This document shows positions 1 to 8,138 of a DNA stretch of 64,000 nucleotides, piece by piece. The translations under genes were made by a program, and so were the position numbers. Under the pieces are notes generated by a model. The model saw only the letters and a list, made by a program, of their open reading frames with translations. It made no database searches and had not been told where the DNA came from. Position 1 is the stretch's first letter; the number at the start of each line of letters is the position of its first letter. Source of the stretch: Curtobacterium sp. GC_Cur_3 (lineage in GTDB: Bacteria > Actinomycetota > Actinomycetes > Actinomycetales > Microbacteriaceae); contig NZ_JALNUI010000004.1 in the NCBI RefSeq assembly GCF_026544205.1, positions 62,001-126,000 on the forward strand, given 5' to 3'.

Positions 1-219
1 CAGCGCGATCACGCCCACGAGTGACACCGCGAAGGTGGAGCTGGTGATGTCGTAGACCTCGAGGCCGACGGCGACGGTGGTCATCTGCGTGCCGATGCCG
101 GCGATCGCCGTGCCGGCCCAGAGTCGGGCGAACGCGGGGGACCGTCGGAGCGGCGTGAGGTCGGCGAACAGGCGGCGCGGCGGTGCGGGCGTGTCCTGCG
201 GGGGAGTCGGTGGTGTCAC
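1..219 (-). CDS. MFS transporter, N-terminal fragment
   Basis: This is the first 73 codons of a gene that continues off the left edge of the window. Reading leftward from a GTG start at 219, the peptide has a proline-rich cytoplasmic start, then RRSPAFARLWAGTAIAGIG and a first hydrophobic segment. That pattern is characteristic of MFS exporters of the EntS/MFS_3 kind. An ATG at 230 is out of frame, so GTG 219 is the best visible start. Substrate cannot be told from this fragment. It is divergent from the FKBP gene, with about 69 bases between them. Confidence 0.7.
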   Translation of the reverse strand, partial: MTPPTPPQDTPAPPRRLFADLTPLRRSPAFARLWAGTAIAGIGTQMTTVAVGLEVYDITSSTFAVSLVGVIAL

Positions 220-288
220 GGTGGAACCATTCTGCGGCCTGGAGGGGTGCTGCGTCTGCTCCGTGCGCGGTCTGGTTGACTTGCCGAC

Positions 289-660
289 ATGACTGACCTG
301 AACAGCAAGCCCGAGTTCGACGCGCCCGAGGGCCCGGCCCCCACCGACCTCGTCATCACCGACATCGTCGAGGGCTCCGGCGACGAGGCCACGGCCGGCT
401 CGACCGTCAAGGTGCACTACGCCGGCGTCGAGTACGAGTCCGGCGAGGAGTTCGACAGCTCCTGGGGCCGTGGCGAGCCGATCGACTTCCCGCTCGCGGC
501 GCTCGTCCGCGGCTGGCAGGAGGGCATCCCCGGCATGAAGGTCGGCGGGCGCCGCAAGCTCGTCGTGCCGCCGGAGCTCGCCTACGGCCCGGCCGGCGGC
601 GGACACTTCCTCTCCGGCAAGACCCTGATCTTCGTCATCGACCTGCTCGGCGTCCGCTGA
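289..660 (+). CDS. FKBP-type peptidyl-prolyl cis-trans isomerase
   Basis: A cytoplasmic proline isomerase of 123 residues with a single FKBP domain over most of its length. Visible family features are VKVHYAGVEYESGEEFDSSW, the RGWQEGIPGMKVGGRRKLV segment and the PPELAYG active-site loop near the C-terminus. No signal peptide or membrane segment is present, so it is probably a folding helper in the cytosol. The stop codon overlaps the ATG of the following aldo/keto reductase by one base (TGATG), so the two are translationally coupled. Confidence 0.93.
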   Translation: MTDLNSKPEFDAPEGPAPTDLVITDIVEGSGDEATAGSTVKVHYAGVEYESGEEFDSSWGRGEPIDFPLAALVRGWQEGIPGMKVGGRRKLVVPPELAYGPAGGGHFLSGKTLIFVIDLLGVR

Positions 661-1505
661 TGACGTCCGGTGCGCCCGTCGCCCCGACCGTCGAGCTGAA
701 CGACGGGCACCGGATGCCGGTGCTCGGCCTCGGCACGTACTCGCTCGACGGCGACGAGGGCGCCGCGGTGATCGGCACGGCCATCGCCAGCGGCTACCGC
801 CTGCTCGACACAGCGCTGAACTACGGCAACGAGGACGCGGTGGGCCGAGCGGTCCGCGACGCCGACGTCCCGCGTGACGAGCTCTTCGTCACGTCGAAGC
901 TGCCGGGGCGCCACCACGGCTACGACGAGGCGCACCGGTCGATCGACGAGACCCTCGGCAACCTGGGGCTCGACCACGTCGACCTGTACCTGATCCACTG
1001 GCCGAACCCGTCGGTGGACGAGTTCGTCGAGACGTGGAAGGCGTTCGTGGACCTCCGTGACAGCGGCAAGGTCCGCTCGATCGGTGTCTCGAACTTCACG
1101 CCGGCGCACCTCGACCGGATCACCGACGCGACCGGTGTCGCGCCGGCCGTCAACCAGGTCGAGCTGCACCCGTACTTCCCGCAGGCCGCCCTGCGCGCCG
1201 TGCACGCCGAGCGCGGGATCGTCACCGAGAGCTGGAGCCCGCTCGCGAAGCAGTCGGAGCTCCTGACCGAGGCCCCGGTCCTCGCTGCCGCGAAGGCCCA
1301 CGGGGTCACGCCCGGCCAGGTCGTGCTCCGTTGGCACGTCCAGCTCGGTGCCGTCCCGGTGCCGAAGTCCGGCGACGCCGACCGCCAGCGCGAGAACCTC
1401 GACGTGTTCGGGTTCGAGCTCACGGGCGACGAGGTCGCGGCGATCTCCGGCCTCGAGCGCGGACGTCTCTGGGACGGCGACCCGGACACGCACGAGGAGA
1501 TGTAG
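660..1505 (+). CDS. aldo/keto reductase
   Basis: A 281-residue NADPH-dependent aldo/keto reductase of the 2,5-diketo-D-gluconate reductase type. The catalytic tetrad is visible: Asp and Tyr in DTALNYGNE, Lys in VTSKLPG and His in LIHWPNP. The late PVPKSGDADRQREN segment matches the NADPH phosphate-binding region. It starts on the ATG that overlaps the FKBP stop. The physiological substrate is not predictable. A separate promoter-like inverted repeat lies between it and the HelD gene, so the operon probably ends here. Confidence 0.92.
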   Translation: MTSGAPVAPTVELNDGHRMPVLGLGTYSLDGDEGAAVIGTAIASGYRLLDTALNYGNEDAVGRAVRDADVPRDELFVTSKLPGRHHGYDEAHRSIDETLGNLGLDHVDLYLIHWPNPSVDEFVETWKAFVDLRDSGKVRSIGVSNFTPAHLDRITDATGVAPAVNQVELHPYFPQAALRAVHAERGIVTESWSPLAKQSELLTEAPVLAAAKAHGVTPGQVVLRWHVQLGAVPVPKSGDADRQRENLDVFGFELTGDEVAAISGLERGRLWDGDPDTHEEM

Positions 1506-1541
1506 CGAGCCGCAGCACCACGGACCGCGGCGTCAGCCCGA

Positions 1542-1575
1542 GGGACAGGGGGACTACACTGGATACCCCTGTCCC
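1542..1575 (+). promoter_or_regulatory. perfect 10-bp inverted repeat around the helD -10
   Basis: GGGACAGGGG at 1542-1551 is mirrored exactly by CCCCTGTCCC at 1566-1575. The 14-base spacer contains TACACT at 1555-1560, a good actinobacterial -10. A GAAGG ribosome binding site and the GTG start of helD follow. The placement fits an operator straddling the promoter better than a terminator, because no T-run follows. What binds it is unknown. Confidence 0.6.
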
Positions 1576-1587
1576 GAAGGGTTGCGT

Positions 1588-3831
1588 GTGTCCGAACCGA
1601 CCGAGATCGACCGCGAGCGAACGTACGTCGACGGACTCTTCGTCCGCCTCGACGAGCTGACCGCCGAGGCCGAACAGCGCCTCGCTGAGACCCGCCGTCA
1701 GGCCGTCGGCGGGAACCACCAGAGCCGCAGCGAACGCGATGCCTTCGCCCGGCTGTACGAGGACACCATCCACACGCTCGAGCGTGTCGGCGACCGGCTC
1801 GTGTTCGGCCGGCTCGAGGTCGCGGACCCGCCCGCCGACGAGTCCGCCTTCCGGTACATCGGCCGCGTGGGCCTCCGCGACGCCGAGCACCGCCCGCTGC
1901 TCCTCGACTGGCGTGTGCCCGGGGCCAGCGCCTTCTACCAGGCCACCGCCGCGTACCCGATGGGCATGCGCGCCCGCCGGCACCTCTCGCTCGAGGGCCG
2001 CAGCGTCGTCGGCGTCGAGGACGAGGTCTTCGACGCCACGCTCTACGACGACGAGCGCACCCACCTGCAGGGCGAAGGGGCCCTGCTCGCCGCCGTCACC
2101 GCGGAGCGCACCGGTCGGATGACCGACATCGTCGCCACGATCCAGGGCGAGCAGGACCGCATCATCCGCTCCCCACTGGAGGGCGTCCTCATCGTGCAGG
2201 GCGGCCCCGGCACCGGCAAGACCGCCGTGGCGCTGCACCGCGCCGCGTACCTGCTGTACTCCTACCGCGAGCGCCTCCGCGGGTCCGGCGTGCTCGTCGT
2301 CGGGCCGTCCCCGGCGTTCCTGACCTACATCGAGCAGGTGCTGCCGTCCCTCGGCGAGACCGGCGTGGTGATGGCGTCGCTCGGCTCGCTCTACCCGGGG
2401 CTCCACGCCACTCGGCACGACCGCCGCGAGGTCGCCGCGGTCAAGGGCTCGGGGGAGATGGCCGACCTGCTCCGCCGTGCCGTCCGCTCGCGTCAGGTCG
2501 TGCCGACGGCGTCCGTGGAGCTCGACGTCGAGGGTGAGCGGCTCGTCGTGCCGCCGCAGCTCGTCGCGGACGCCAGGCACCGGGCCCAGGACCGCGGCAA
2601 GCCGCACAACGTCGCCCGGGTGTCGTTCAACAAGGGCGCACTCGACGCCATGACGAAGCTCCTCGCCGAGCAGCTCCGGCAGCGCGGCACCACCGTGGAC
2701 GACGCCGACATCAAGGTGCTCCGCGAGGACATCCGGTCCTCGTACGACGCCCGCGTCCTGCTCAACACCGCCTGGCTGCCGCTGCCCGCGGAGAAGCTGC
2801 TCGAGGACCTCTACGCCCGGCCGAACTGGCTGGCGTCCCTCACGCCGAACTGGTCGCCGGAGCGCCGGGCCCTGCTCGCCCGGGAGCGCGGCGCCGGCTT
2901 CACGGTGGAGGACGTCCCCCTGCTCGACGAGGCCGCCGAGCTCCTCGGCACCTTCGACCCGACCGGCGGGGCGGCGAAGCGCCAGGCGAAGGCCAGCCGG
3001 AACCGCGACATCGAGAACGCCCGTCAGGCCATCGAGAACATGGGCGTCGAGGGCATCGTCTCCGCGGAAGAGGTCGCGGGTGCGTTCGCCGAGGGCGGCG
3101 ACCCCCGCACCACGGCCGAGCGCGCTGCCGAGGACCGCGAGTGGACCTACGGCCACATCGTCGTCGACGAGGCCCAGGAGCTCTCGCCGATGCAGTGGCG
3201 GGTGCTCGCGCGGCGCAACCCGCTCCGGTCCTTCACGATCGTCGGCGACATGGCCCAGGGTTCCTCACCCGGAGCCGCCCGCACGTGGGAGGACGTCATC
3301 GGCGCCCTCGCCCGTCGTCGTCGGGGCCGCGCGCCGCAGGTGCCCCTCGACCACCGCGTCGCCGAGCTCACGGTGAACTACCGCACCCCGCGGTCCATCG
3401 TCGAGGCCGCCGGCGCGTTCGCCGCCGCGGCCGGCCTCACCGTCACCGCGAACCAGGCGGTCCGGGACGGCGACCCCGTGGAGCGGGTGTCCGTGTCGCG
3501 GGCCGAGGTGCTCGACACCGTCGCTGCCCGGGTGGCGGGCGAGCGCGCGCACATCGGCTCGGGGACGATCGGCGTCATCGTGCCGGAGTCGCAGGTGGAC
3601 GTCGTCCGGCAGCGGCTCGCGCAGGGCGACCTCGACGTGCGCAGCCTCGGGTCGCCGCGGCCGGGCTCGGTCACGGTGCTCACGGGGGCCGACGCGAAGG
3701 GCCTCGAGTTCGACGGCGTGGTGCTCGTGAACCCGGACTGCGTCGGTGCGGACGCCGCCCGTGCCGCCGCCGCGGTCTACGTCGCGATGACCCGTCCCAC
3801 GCGGCGGCTCACGGTCATCGACGTGGTCTGA
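1588..3831 (+). CDS. helD: HelD/HelR-type RNA polymerase-recycling ATPase
   Basis: A 747-residue UvrD-like superfamily 1 ATPase of the HelD family. HelD proteins enter the channels of stalled RNA polymerase and eject nucleic acid; related actinobacterial HelR proteins protect against rifamycins. Visible parts are an N-terminal coiled-coil arm (ERTYVDGLFVRLDELTAEAE), the Walker A loop GGPGTGKT at residues 205-212, an insertion, the Walker B/Q region VVDEAQELSPMQW near residue 525, and late helicase motifs ending in VYVAMTRPTRRL. The GTG at 1588 was chosen because GAAGG sits seven bases upstream; the frame is open further upstream but lies inside the reductase gene. Length matches mycobacterial HelD. 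Confidence 0.9.
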   Translation: MSEPTEIDRERTYVDGLFVRLDELTAEAEQRLAETRRQAVGGNHQSRSERDAFARLYEDTIHTLERVGDRLVFGRLEVADPPADESAFRYIGRVGLRDAEHRPLLLDWRVPGASAFYQATAAYPMGMRARRHLSLEGRSVVGVEDEVFDATLYDDERTHLQGEGALLAAVTAERTGRMTDIVATIQGEQDRIIRSPLEGVLIVQGGPGTGKTAVALHRAAYLLYSYRERLRGSGVLVVGPSPAFLTYIEQVLPSLGETGVVMASLGSLYPGLHATRHDRREVAAVKGSGEMADLLRRAVRSRQVVPTASVELDVEGERLVVPPQLVADARHRAQDRGKPHNVARVSFNKGALDAMTKLLAEQLRQRGTTVDDADIKVLREDIRSSYDARVLLNTAWLPLPAEKLLEDLYARPNWLASLTPNWSPERRALLARERGAGFTVEDVPLLDEAAELLGTFDPTGGAAKRQAKASRNRDIENARQAIENMGVEGIVSAEEVAGAFAEGGDPRTTAERAAEDREWTYGHIVVDEAQELSPMQWRVLARRNPLRSFTIVGDMAQGSSPGAARTWEDVIGALARRRRGRAPQVPLDHRVAELTVNYRTPRSIVEAAGAFAAAAGLTVTANQAVRDGDPVERVSVSRAEVLDTVAARVAGERAHIGSGTIGVIVPESQVDVVRQRLAQGDLDVRSLGSPRPGSVTVLTGADAKGLEFDGVVLVNPDCVGADAARAAAAVYVAMTRPTRRLTVIDVV

Positions 3832-3852
3832 CCCGGACGGGAGGCCCGGGTC
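3830..3852. terminator. short hairpin between helD and the emfourin gene
   Basis: GACCCGG at 3830-3836 can pair with CCGGGTC at 3846-3852 across a short loop. The hairpin overlaps the helD stop codon and lies between converging genes, so it may serve both. No clear T-run is present. Confidence 0.4.
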
Positions 3853-3859
3853 GGCTCCG

Positions 3860-4123
3860 TCAGTCCGGCTCGCCCTCGGTCCGCACGCGTTCCACGAGCG
3901 CGGCCAGCGGGCCGTCGAGTGCACGGCCGGGCACCCGGACGGTGGTGCTCGCCACGGTGATCGTCCAGACGTAGTCGTCGGGCACCGGGGCCACGGGCTG
4001 GTGCGCTGCTCGGGGCACCGCGTCGACCAGGTCGGACCAGCCGTCGGGGTCGACGTCCGTGTCGATCCGCCAGCCGCGGGTGAGGCCGGCGAACCCACCG
4101 CTCCGACGCACGAGGATCTGCAT
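3860..4123 (-). CDS. emfourin-like inhibitor of M4 metallopeptidase
   Basis: An 87-residue cytosolic protein beginning MQILVRRSGGFAGLTRGW, with a central YVWTITV strand and an RVPGRALDGPLAALVERV helix. This matches the emfourin (protealysin inhibitor) family as I know it. Its gene lies 39 bases after the M4 peptidase gene on the same strand, the usual arrangement for protealysin-emfourin pairs, so it probably blocks the neighbouring enzyme stoichiometrically. Assignment rests on sequence pattern plus context; no search was run. Confidence 0.78.
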   Translation of the reverse strand: MQILVRRSGGFAGLTRGWRIDTDVDPDGWSDLVDAVPRAAHQPVAPVPDDYVWTITVASTTVRVPGRALDGPLAALVERVRTEGEPD

Positions 4124-4162
4124 GCGCCCGACCCTACGCCGAGCGCTCGACGGCCCGCGTGG

Positions 4163-5221
4163 TCAGTCGAGCACGCCCACCATGCGCCAGGCGTCCGCGA
4201 CGGCGACCGACTGCGGGGAGCCCGACCCGAACCGGGTGTCCGCCGCGGACACCGTGACCCGGGCGAAGCCGGCGAAGTCGATCGACGCCGTCACCTCGGC
4301 CGAGGTCAGCGCGTCCCACCACACCGCGCCGGCACCCTCCCAGGCGTTCCCGCCGATCGCCGTGGCGGCGAGGTAGAACGCGTGGTTCGGGATGCCCGAG
4401 TTCGTGTGCACCCCGCCGGCGTCGTCCTCGGTCTCGACGTAGCCGGCCATCGTCGCCGGCTGGGGGTCCTTGCCGAGCACCGGGTCGTCGTACGCGGTGC
4501 CCGGCGCCCGCATCGAGCGGAGTGCGACGCCGTGCACGGCGGGTGTGAAGAGCCCCTCGCCGATGAGCCAGCTGGCCTCGGCGGCGGTCTGCCCGGCGGT
4601 GTACTGCGCCACGAGGGACCCGAAGACGTCGCTGACCGACTCGTTCAGCGCCCCGGACTGCCCCTGGTACGTCAGGTCGGCGGTGTACTGGGTGACGCCG
4701 TGAGTGAGCTCGTGGCCGATGACGTCGAGCGCGATGGTGAAGCGGGTGAAGACCTCGCCGTCCCCGTCGCCGAAGACCATCCGGGAGCCGTCCCAGTAGG
4801 CGTTGTCGTAGTCCTGCCCGTAGTGCACCGTGGCGTCGAGCGGCAGCCCGGCGCCGTCGATGGACACCCGCCCGAAGACGTCGAGCCAGAACGCGTGCGT
4901 GGCGCCGAGGCCGGCGTAGGCCTCGTCCACCGCGGCGTCACCGGTGTCGGCGGCGCCCTCGCTCCTGACGACGGTGCCCGGCAGCGTGGTCGTCCCGTGG
5001 GCGTCGGCGATGGTGCGCTGCGGCGACGGATCGGGCGCGGTCGCGGTGCGCGGGGCGTGCAGGGCCCGGGTCTTCGGTGCCTGCACGGCGTCGAGCGAGG
5101 CCAGGGCCGTCCGTGCCGCCGGCGTGGCACGGGGGAACGCGTCGGTCGGCGCGTCGGCGATGGCGCGCAACAGGTACGGCGGGACGACGGAGTGGAACGG
5201 GGCAGCGGTCATGCCAGCCAT
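4163..5221 (-). CDS. protealysin-like M4 metallopeptidase
   Basis: A 352-residue zinc metallopeptidase of the thermolysin family. The zinc motif HELTH is at residues 170-174 and the third ligand is E194 in GALNESVSD. The later HTNSGIPNHAFY carries the M4 substrate-binding motif. There is no signal peptide; instead a short N-terminal propeptide-like segment (FHSVVPPYLLRAIADA) is seen, as in protealysin-like enzymes that stay cytosolic or leave by non-Sec routes. The start at 5221 is preferred because GAGGGG lies about six bases upstream; a second ATG at 5212 is possible. The inhibitor gene follows and a GH6 gene precedes it by 26 bases. Confidence 0.92.
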   Translation of the reverse strand: MAGMTAAPFHSVVPPYLLRAIADAPTDAFPRATPAARTALASLDAVQAPKTRALHAPRTATAPDPSPQRTIADAHGTTTLPGTVVRSEGAADTGDAAVDEAYAGLGATHAFWLDVFGRVSIDGAGLPLDATVHYGQDYDNAYWDGSRMVFGDGDGEVFTRFTIALDVIGHELTHGVTQYTADLTYQGQSGALNESVSDVFGSLVAQYTAGQTAAEASWLIGEGLFTPAVHGVALRSMRAPGTAYDDPVLGKDPQPATMAGYVETEDDAGGVHTNSGIPNHAFYLAATAIGGNAWEGAGAVWWDALTSAEVTASIDFAGFARVTVSAADTRFGSGSPQSVAVADAWRMVGVLD

Positions 5222-5247
5222 GCAACCCCTCGGCACCGACACTCGCG

Positions 5248-6324
5248 TCAGCCGTCGCCGTCCCTGCGGTTCTGGACCAGGTCGAGCGCGTACGACTCCC
5301 ACCACTGTCCGGCTGCCGGGCCGCCGTTGCAGGTGCCGTCGCTGAGCCCCGGCGTCTTGACCCAGAGCAGGGCGTCCAACCGCGAGGACCCGGCCGTGAC
5401 GTGGGGCGACTGCCCGAGTCCTGCGCCCTCCGGGTTGCACCAGGTGCCGAGCCACCCCCGGCCGTTCCGGGACACGTCGATGACGAAGTGCGGGTCACCA
5501 CCGACGGCGTCGGCGAGCCGGTCGGCGTAGGCGCGCTCCTGGTCGACGCGGTAGAAGTTCGACACGTTCGTGAAGAAGCCCTGCGTCCGGTCGACCCCGG
5601 CCTGCCGCAGCCACCGGGCCATCGTGGCGGTCGGCACGCGGTTCTCGTTCCCGCCGTCGAGGTACACCGTCAGCCCGTGCCCGCTGAGCTCGTCCACGGC
5701 CTTGCGGAGCAGCGGCAACCGGGAGTCCGCCAGGCGCTTGCAGACGTGGATCTGCGCGATCGCGTCGGGTTCGACGAGCACGACCGCGTGCGACCCCGCC
5801 GTCGCCCGCACGACCGACCGGACCCACGGCAGGTACTCCGCCGCGGTGGTGCCGCCCTCGGAGTAGTGGCCGCAGTCCCGGTCGGGCACGTTGTAGAGGA
5901 CGAACACCGGGGTCTTGTCCTGCCGCCGGGCGTTCGCCACGACCTCCCGGACGGTCTTCCGGGTCGTCGTGACCGATGGGTCCGTGAGCCAGGTCGCGAT
6001 GGGTTCGTCCGCGATGACGGCGATCCGTCGTGCGGTGCTGGTGTCGCCGTCCGCTCGTGCCTGGGTCTCGCGTCGGCCTGCCTGGTTCTCGCTGGCCGGC
6101 TGTCGGGCGAGTCCACCGGGGAAGGCCTGCGCGGCGCTCTGCCGGTCGACGATCCGGCGTCCGTCCGGCCCGTTCGGCACGGTCGGCACCCACAGGGCCA
6201 CCCCGACGACCACCGCGACCACGACCGCTGCGGCACCGCCGATCCAGGCCCACTGGCGCGAGGCGCTCGGCGACCGACGCGCCCTGGGCACGCGGTCGTC
6301 CGGGGGCAGCTGCTGGTCCGGCAT
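5248..6324 (-). CDS. glycoside hydrolase family 6 (cellulase-type), membrane-anchored
   Basis: A 358-residue GH6 enzyme, probably a beta-1,4-glucanase acting outside the cell. Residues about 26-46 form one transmembrane anchor (WIGGAAAVVVAVVVGVALW), so the catalytic domain faces outward. Family motifs are LYNVPDRDCGHYSEGG with the catalytic-acid region, VEPDAIAQ with the second aspartate, and WCNPEGAGLG. No carbohydrate-binding module is present. The ATG at 6324 follows a strong GGGAGGA ribosome site. It heads a same-strand run into the M4 peptidase and emfourin genes, so all three may be co-transcribed. Confidence 0.88.
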   Translation of the reverse strand: MPDQQLPPDDRVPRARRSPSASRQWAWIGGAAAVVVAVVVGVALWVPTVPNGPDGRRIVDRQSAAQAFPGGLARQPASENQAGRRETQARADGDTSTARRIAVIADEPIATWLTDPSVTTTRKTVREVVANARRQDKTPVFVLYNVPDRDCGHYSEGGTTAAEYLPWVRSVVRATAGSHAVVLVEPDAIAQIHVCKRLADSRLPLLRKAVDELSGHGLTVYLDGGNENRVPTATMARWLRQAGVDRTQGFFTNVSNFYRVDQERAYADRLADAVGGDPHFVIDVSRNGRGWLGTWCNPEGAGLGQSPHVTAGSSRLDALLWVKTPGLSDGTCNGGPAAGQWWESYALDLVQNRRDGDG

Positions 6325-6486
6325 CGAGCGGTCCTCCCTGGTCACCGCCGCGCGTCGCGACGCTGCCCATGCTTCCATCCCGTCGGCCTCCACGGCCACC
6401 CCGCACCGGCGTTCGCCCAGCATCGCCGCTGCTGCTGCCCAGGAGCGCTCCAGGTCTCGCGCAGGACGGTGCCCCACACTGACCGG

Positions 6487-6933
6487 ATGCTCCGGAAACT
6501 CCTCCTCCTCGCCCTCACGGCGGCCTACGCCTGGGTGATCTGGCGGATGACGCTGACACCGCACGTGTTCACCTCGGCGGAGAACTCCCTCGTCCTGCAC
6601 GCCATCGCGTGGGCGCAGCACCTGCCCCACGGGTCGTGGCTGACGTACGACCGCACCGAGTTCCTCGCGAACGTCGCCATGTTCGTCCCCGTCGGCCTGA
6701 TCGCGGCGCTGTGGTTGCCGCGGCGCTGGTGGTTCCTCGCGGCCGTCGTCGCGGTCGGGCTGTCCGCGGGCATCGAGCTCGCGCAGGGCACCCTGCTGCC
6801 GTACCGCGTGGCCGACCCTCGCGACGTCCTCTCGAACGGCCTTGGCGGACTCCTCGGCGCGACGCTCGTCGGCTTCGTCCGCAGCCTGCTGCCGGCACCC
6901 CGCCGTCGACGCCTGCGCGCCCGCACCGTCTGA
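6487..6933 (+). CDS. VanZ-like membrane protein
   Basis: A 148-residue membrane protein with about four hydrophobic helices, starting [19 protein letters not shown]. The VanZ-type signature is visible as [20 protein letters not shown] followed by NGLGGLLGA. VanZ-family proteins are linked to cell-envelope processes and low-level teicoplanin resistance in some species, but this one's role is unknown. CACACT ends six bases before the ATG, so transcription may be leaderless. It is divergent from the GH6 gene. Confidence 0.8.
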   Translation: MLRKLLLLALTAAYAWVIWRMTLTPHVFTSAENSLVLHAIAWAQHLPHGSWLTYDRTEFLANVAMFVPVGLIAALWLPRRWWFLAAVVAVGLSAGIELAQGTLLPYRVADPRDVLSNGLGGLLGATLVGFVRSLLPAPRRRRLRARTV

Positions 6934-6967
6934 CCCGGCCGAGGTCCTCGACGCGGCCCTGCTCTGG

Positions 6968-6973
6968 TAGGCT
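6968..6973 (+). promoter_or_regulatory. rpsO promoter -10
   Basis: TAGGCT at 6968-6973 is a plausible -10 about 85 bases before the rpsO start. It would give a leader of about 75-80 bases containing a small CACGC/GCGTG hairpin and a GAAGGGG ribosome site, room for the S15 autoregulation known in other bacteria. No -35 is obvious. Confidence 0.45.
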
Positions 6974-7058
6974 CTCCAGGTTGCCGTCGAACGGCCGCGG
7001 ACAAAGAGCGCTCACGCATCAGGCGTGGGCACCGCGCAACGGACAGAAGGGGATCACC

Positions 7059-7328
7059 ATGGCACTTGATGCACAGGTCAAGCAGGAGATCATCGAAGAG
7101 TACGCGACCCACCCGGGCGACACCGGATCCCCCGAGGTCCAGGTCGCCGTTCTGACGCGTCGTATCAACGACCTGAACGAGCACCTCAAGGAGCACAAGC
7201 ACGACCACCACTCGCGTCGTGGTCTGCTGCTCATGGTCGGCCAGCGCCGCCGCCTCCTCGGCTACCTCTCGGACGTCGACATCGCCCGCTACCGTGCGCT
7301 CATCGAGCGTCTCGGCCTGCGCCGCTAG
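7059..7328 (+). CDS. rpsO: 30S ribosomal protein S15
   Basis: The 89-residue length and sequence are canonical S15, from [18 protein letters not shown] through the [22 protein letters not shown]-binding core to [13 protein letters not shown]. It binds 16S rRNA early in assembly of the small-subunit platform. The ATG follows AGAAGGGG at a normal distance. It has its own promoter and terminator, and pnp lies about 2.3 kb downstream; rpsO-pnp linkage is common, here interrupted by two genes. Confidence 0.98.
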   Translation: MALDAQVKQEIIEEYATHPGDTGSPEVQVAVLTRRINDLNEHLKEHKHDHHSRRGLLLMVGQRRRLLGYLSDVDIARYRALIERLGLRR

Positions 7329-7350
7329 TCGTCGCCGCACCGCTTGACCG

Positions 7351-7390
7351 AACGCCCCGGACCTCCTCGTGAGGACTGGGGCGTTCTTCG
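7351..7390 (+). terminator. rpsO terminator
   Basis: AACGCCCC at 7351-7358 pairs with GGGGCGTT at 7378-7385. An inner CCTC/GAGG stem lies inside, and the T-rich TTCTTCGTT follows. It sits 22 bases after the rpsO stop. Confidence 0.85.
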
Positions 7391-7482
7391 TTCCCGACGT
7401 GCGGGTTCCCGACAAGCGGGTTCCCGGGAATGTGCACGCGGCCTCCCGAGTTCGGTACAGTGTTCATGCAAACGCATTGAAA
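7391..7482 (+). promoter_or_regulatory. repeats and promoter before the FMN reductase
   Basis: Three near-tandem TTCCCG units, two of them joined through GCGGG, occupy about 7391-7430. A -10 TACAGT follows at 7456-7461. Over the expected start point lies the palindrome ATGC-AAAC-GCAT (7466-7477), extended imperfectly by TTC and TGAA on either side. It could be an operator for a redox or MarR/TetR-type regulator. Confidence 0.4.
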
Positions 7483-7496
7483 GATCGGGAGATCCC

Positions 7497-8117
7497 ATGA
7501 CCACCATCGCCGTCGTCTCCGCCGGACTCTCCGAGCCGTCGTCCACACGCCTCCTCGCCGACCGCCTGGCCGAGTCCGCCGTCGCCGCGATCGCAGCACA
7601 GCACGGAGGCGCGCCCCGCGTCGTGCACGTCGACCTGCGTCCGCTGGCGCACGAGATCACCGACGCGATGCTCACCCGCTTCGAGGCACCCGCCCTCGCT
7701 GCCGCCACCGCCGCGGTGATCGGGGCCGACGCCGTCGTGTTCGTCGCGCCGGTCTTCACCGCCGGCATGAGCGGCCTGGCGAAGTCGTTCCTCGACGTCC
7801 TCGACAAGGACGCCCTCGCCGACATGCCGGTCCTCCTCGCGGCCACCGGTGGCACGTCCCGCCACTCGCTCGCGATCGAGCACGCCATGCGCCCCGTGTT
7901 CGCCTACCTCCGGGCGGCCGTCGTGCCCACCGGCGTGTTCGCCGCGACGGACGACTGGGGAACAGACGGTGACCAGGCGGCCCTCGACGGACGCATCCGC
8001 CGGGCCGGTGCCGACCTCGCCTGGGCGATCGGGGCCTCCCGTCGGGTTCCGCAGGACGCGACCGCCCTGCCGGAGGTCACCGACTTCGCGAGCCTGCTCG
8101 GCGGCCTGGGGCACTGA
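7497..8117 (+). CDS. NAD(P)H-dependent FMN reductase, CE1759-like
   Basis: A 206-residue flavodoxin-fold reductase that would supply reduced FMN to a partner monooxygenase. The N-terminal VVSAGLSEPSSTRLLADRL is the FMN-phosphate loop, and APVFTAGMSGLAKSFLDVL is the characteristic second motif. It resembles the reductases that accompany luciferase-like (LLM) monooxygenases in Actinobacteria, but no LLM gene is adjacent. The ATG at 7497 follows a GGGAG ribosome site. An upstream palindrome suggests regulated expression. Confidence 0.78.
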   Translation: MTTIAVVSAGLSEPSSTRLLADRLAESAVAAIAAQHGGAPRVVHVDLRPLAHEITDAMLTRFEAPALAAATAAVIGADAVVFVAPVFTAGMSGLAKSFLDVLDKDALADMPVLLAATGGTSRHSLAIEHAMRPVFAYLRAAVVPTGVFAATDDWGTDGDQAALDGRIRRAGADLAWAIGASRRVPQDATALPEVTDFASLLGGLGH

Positions 8118-8138
8118 CCGCCCCGCGGTGCCGACGCG

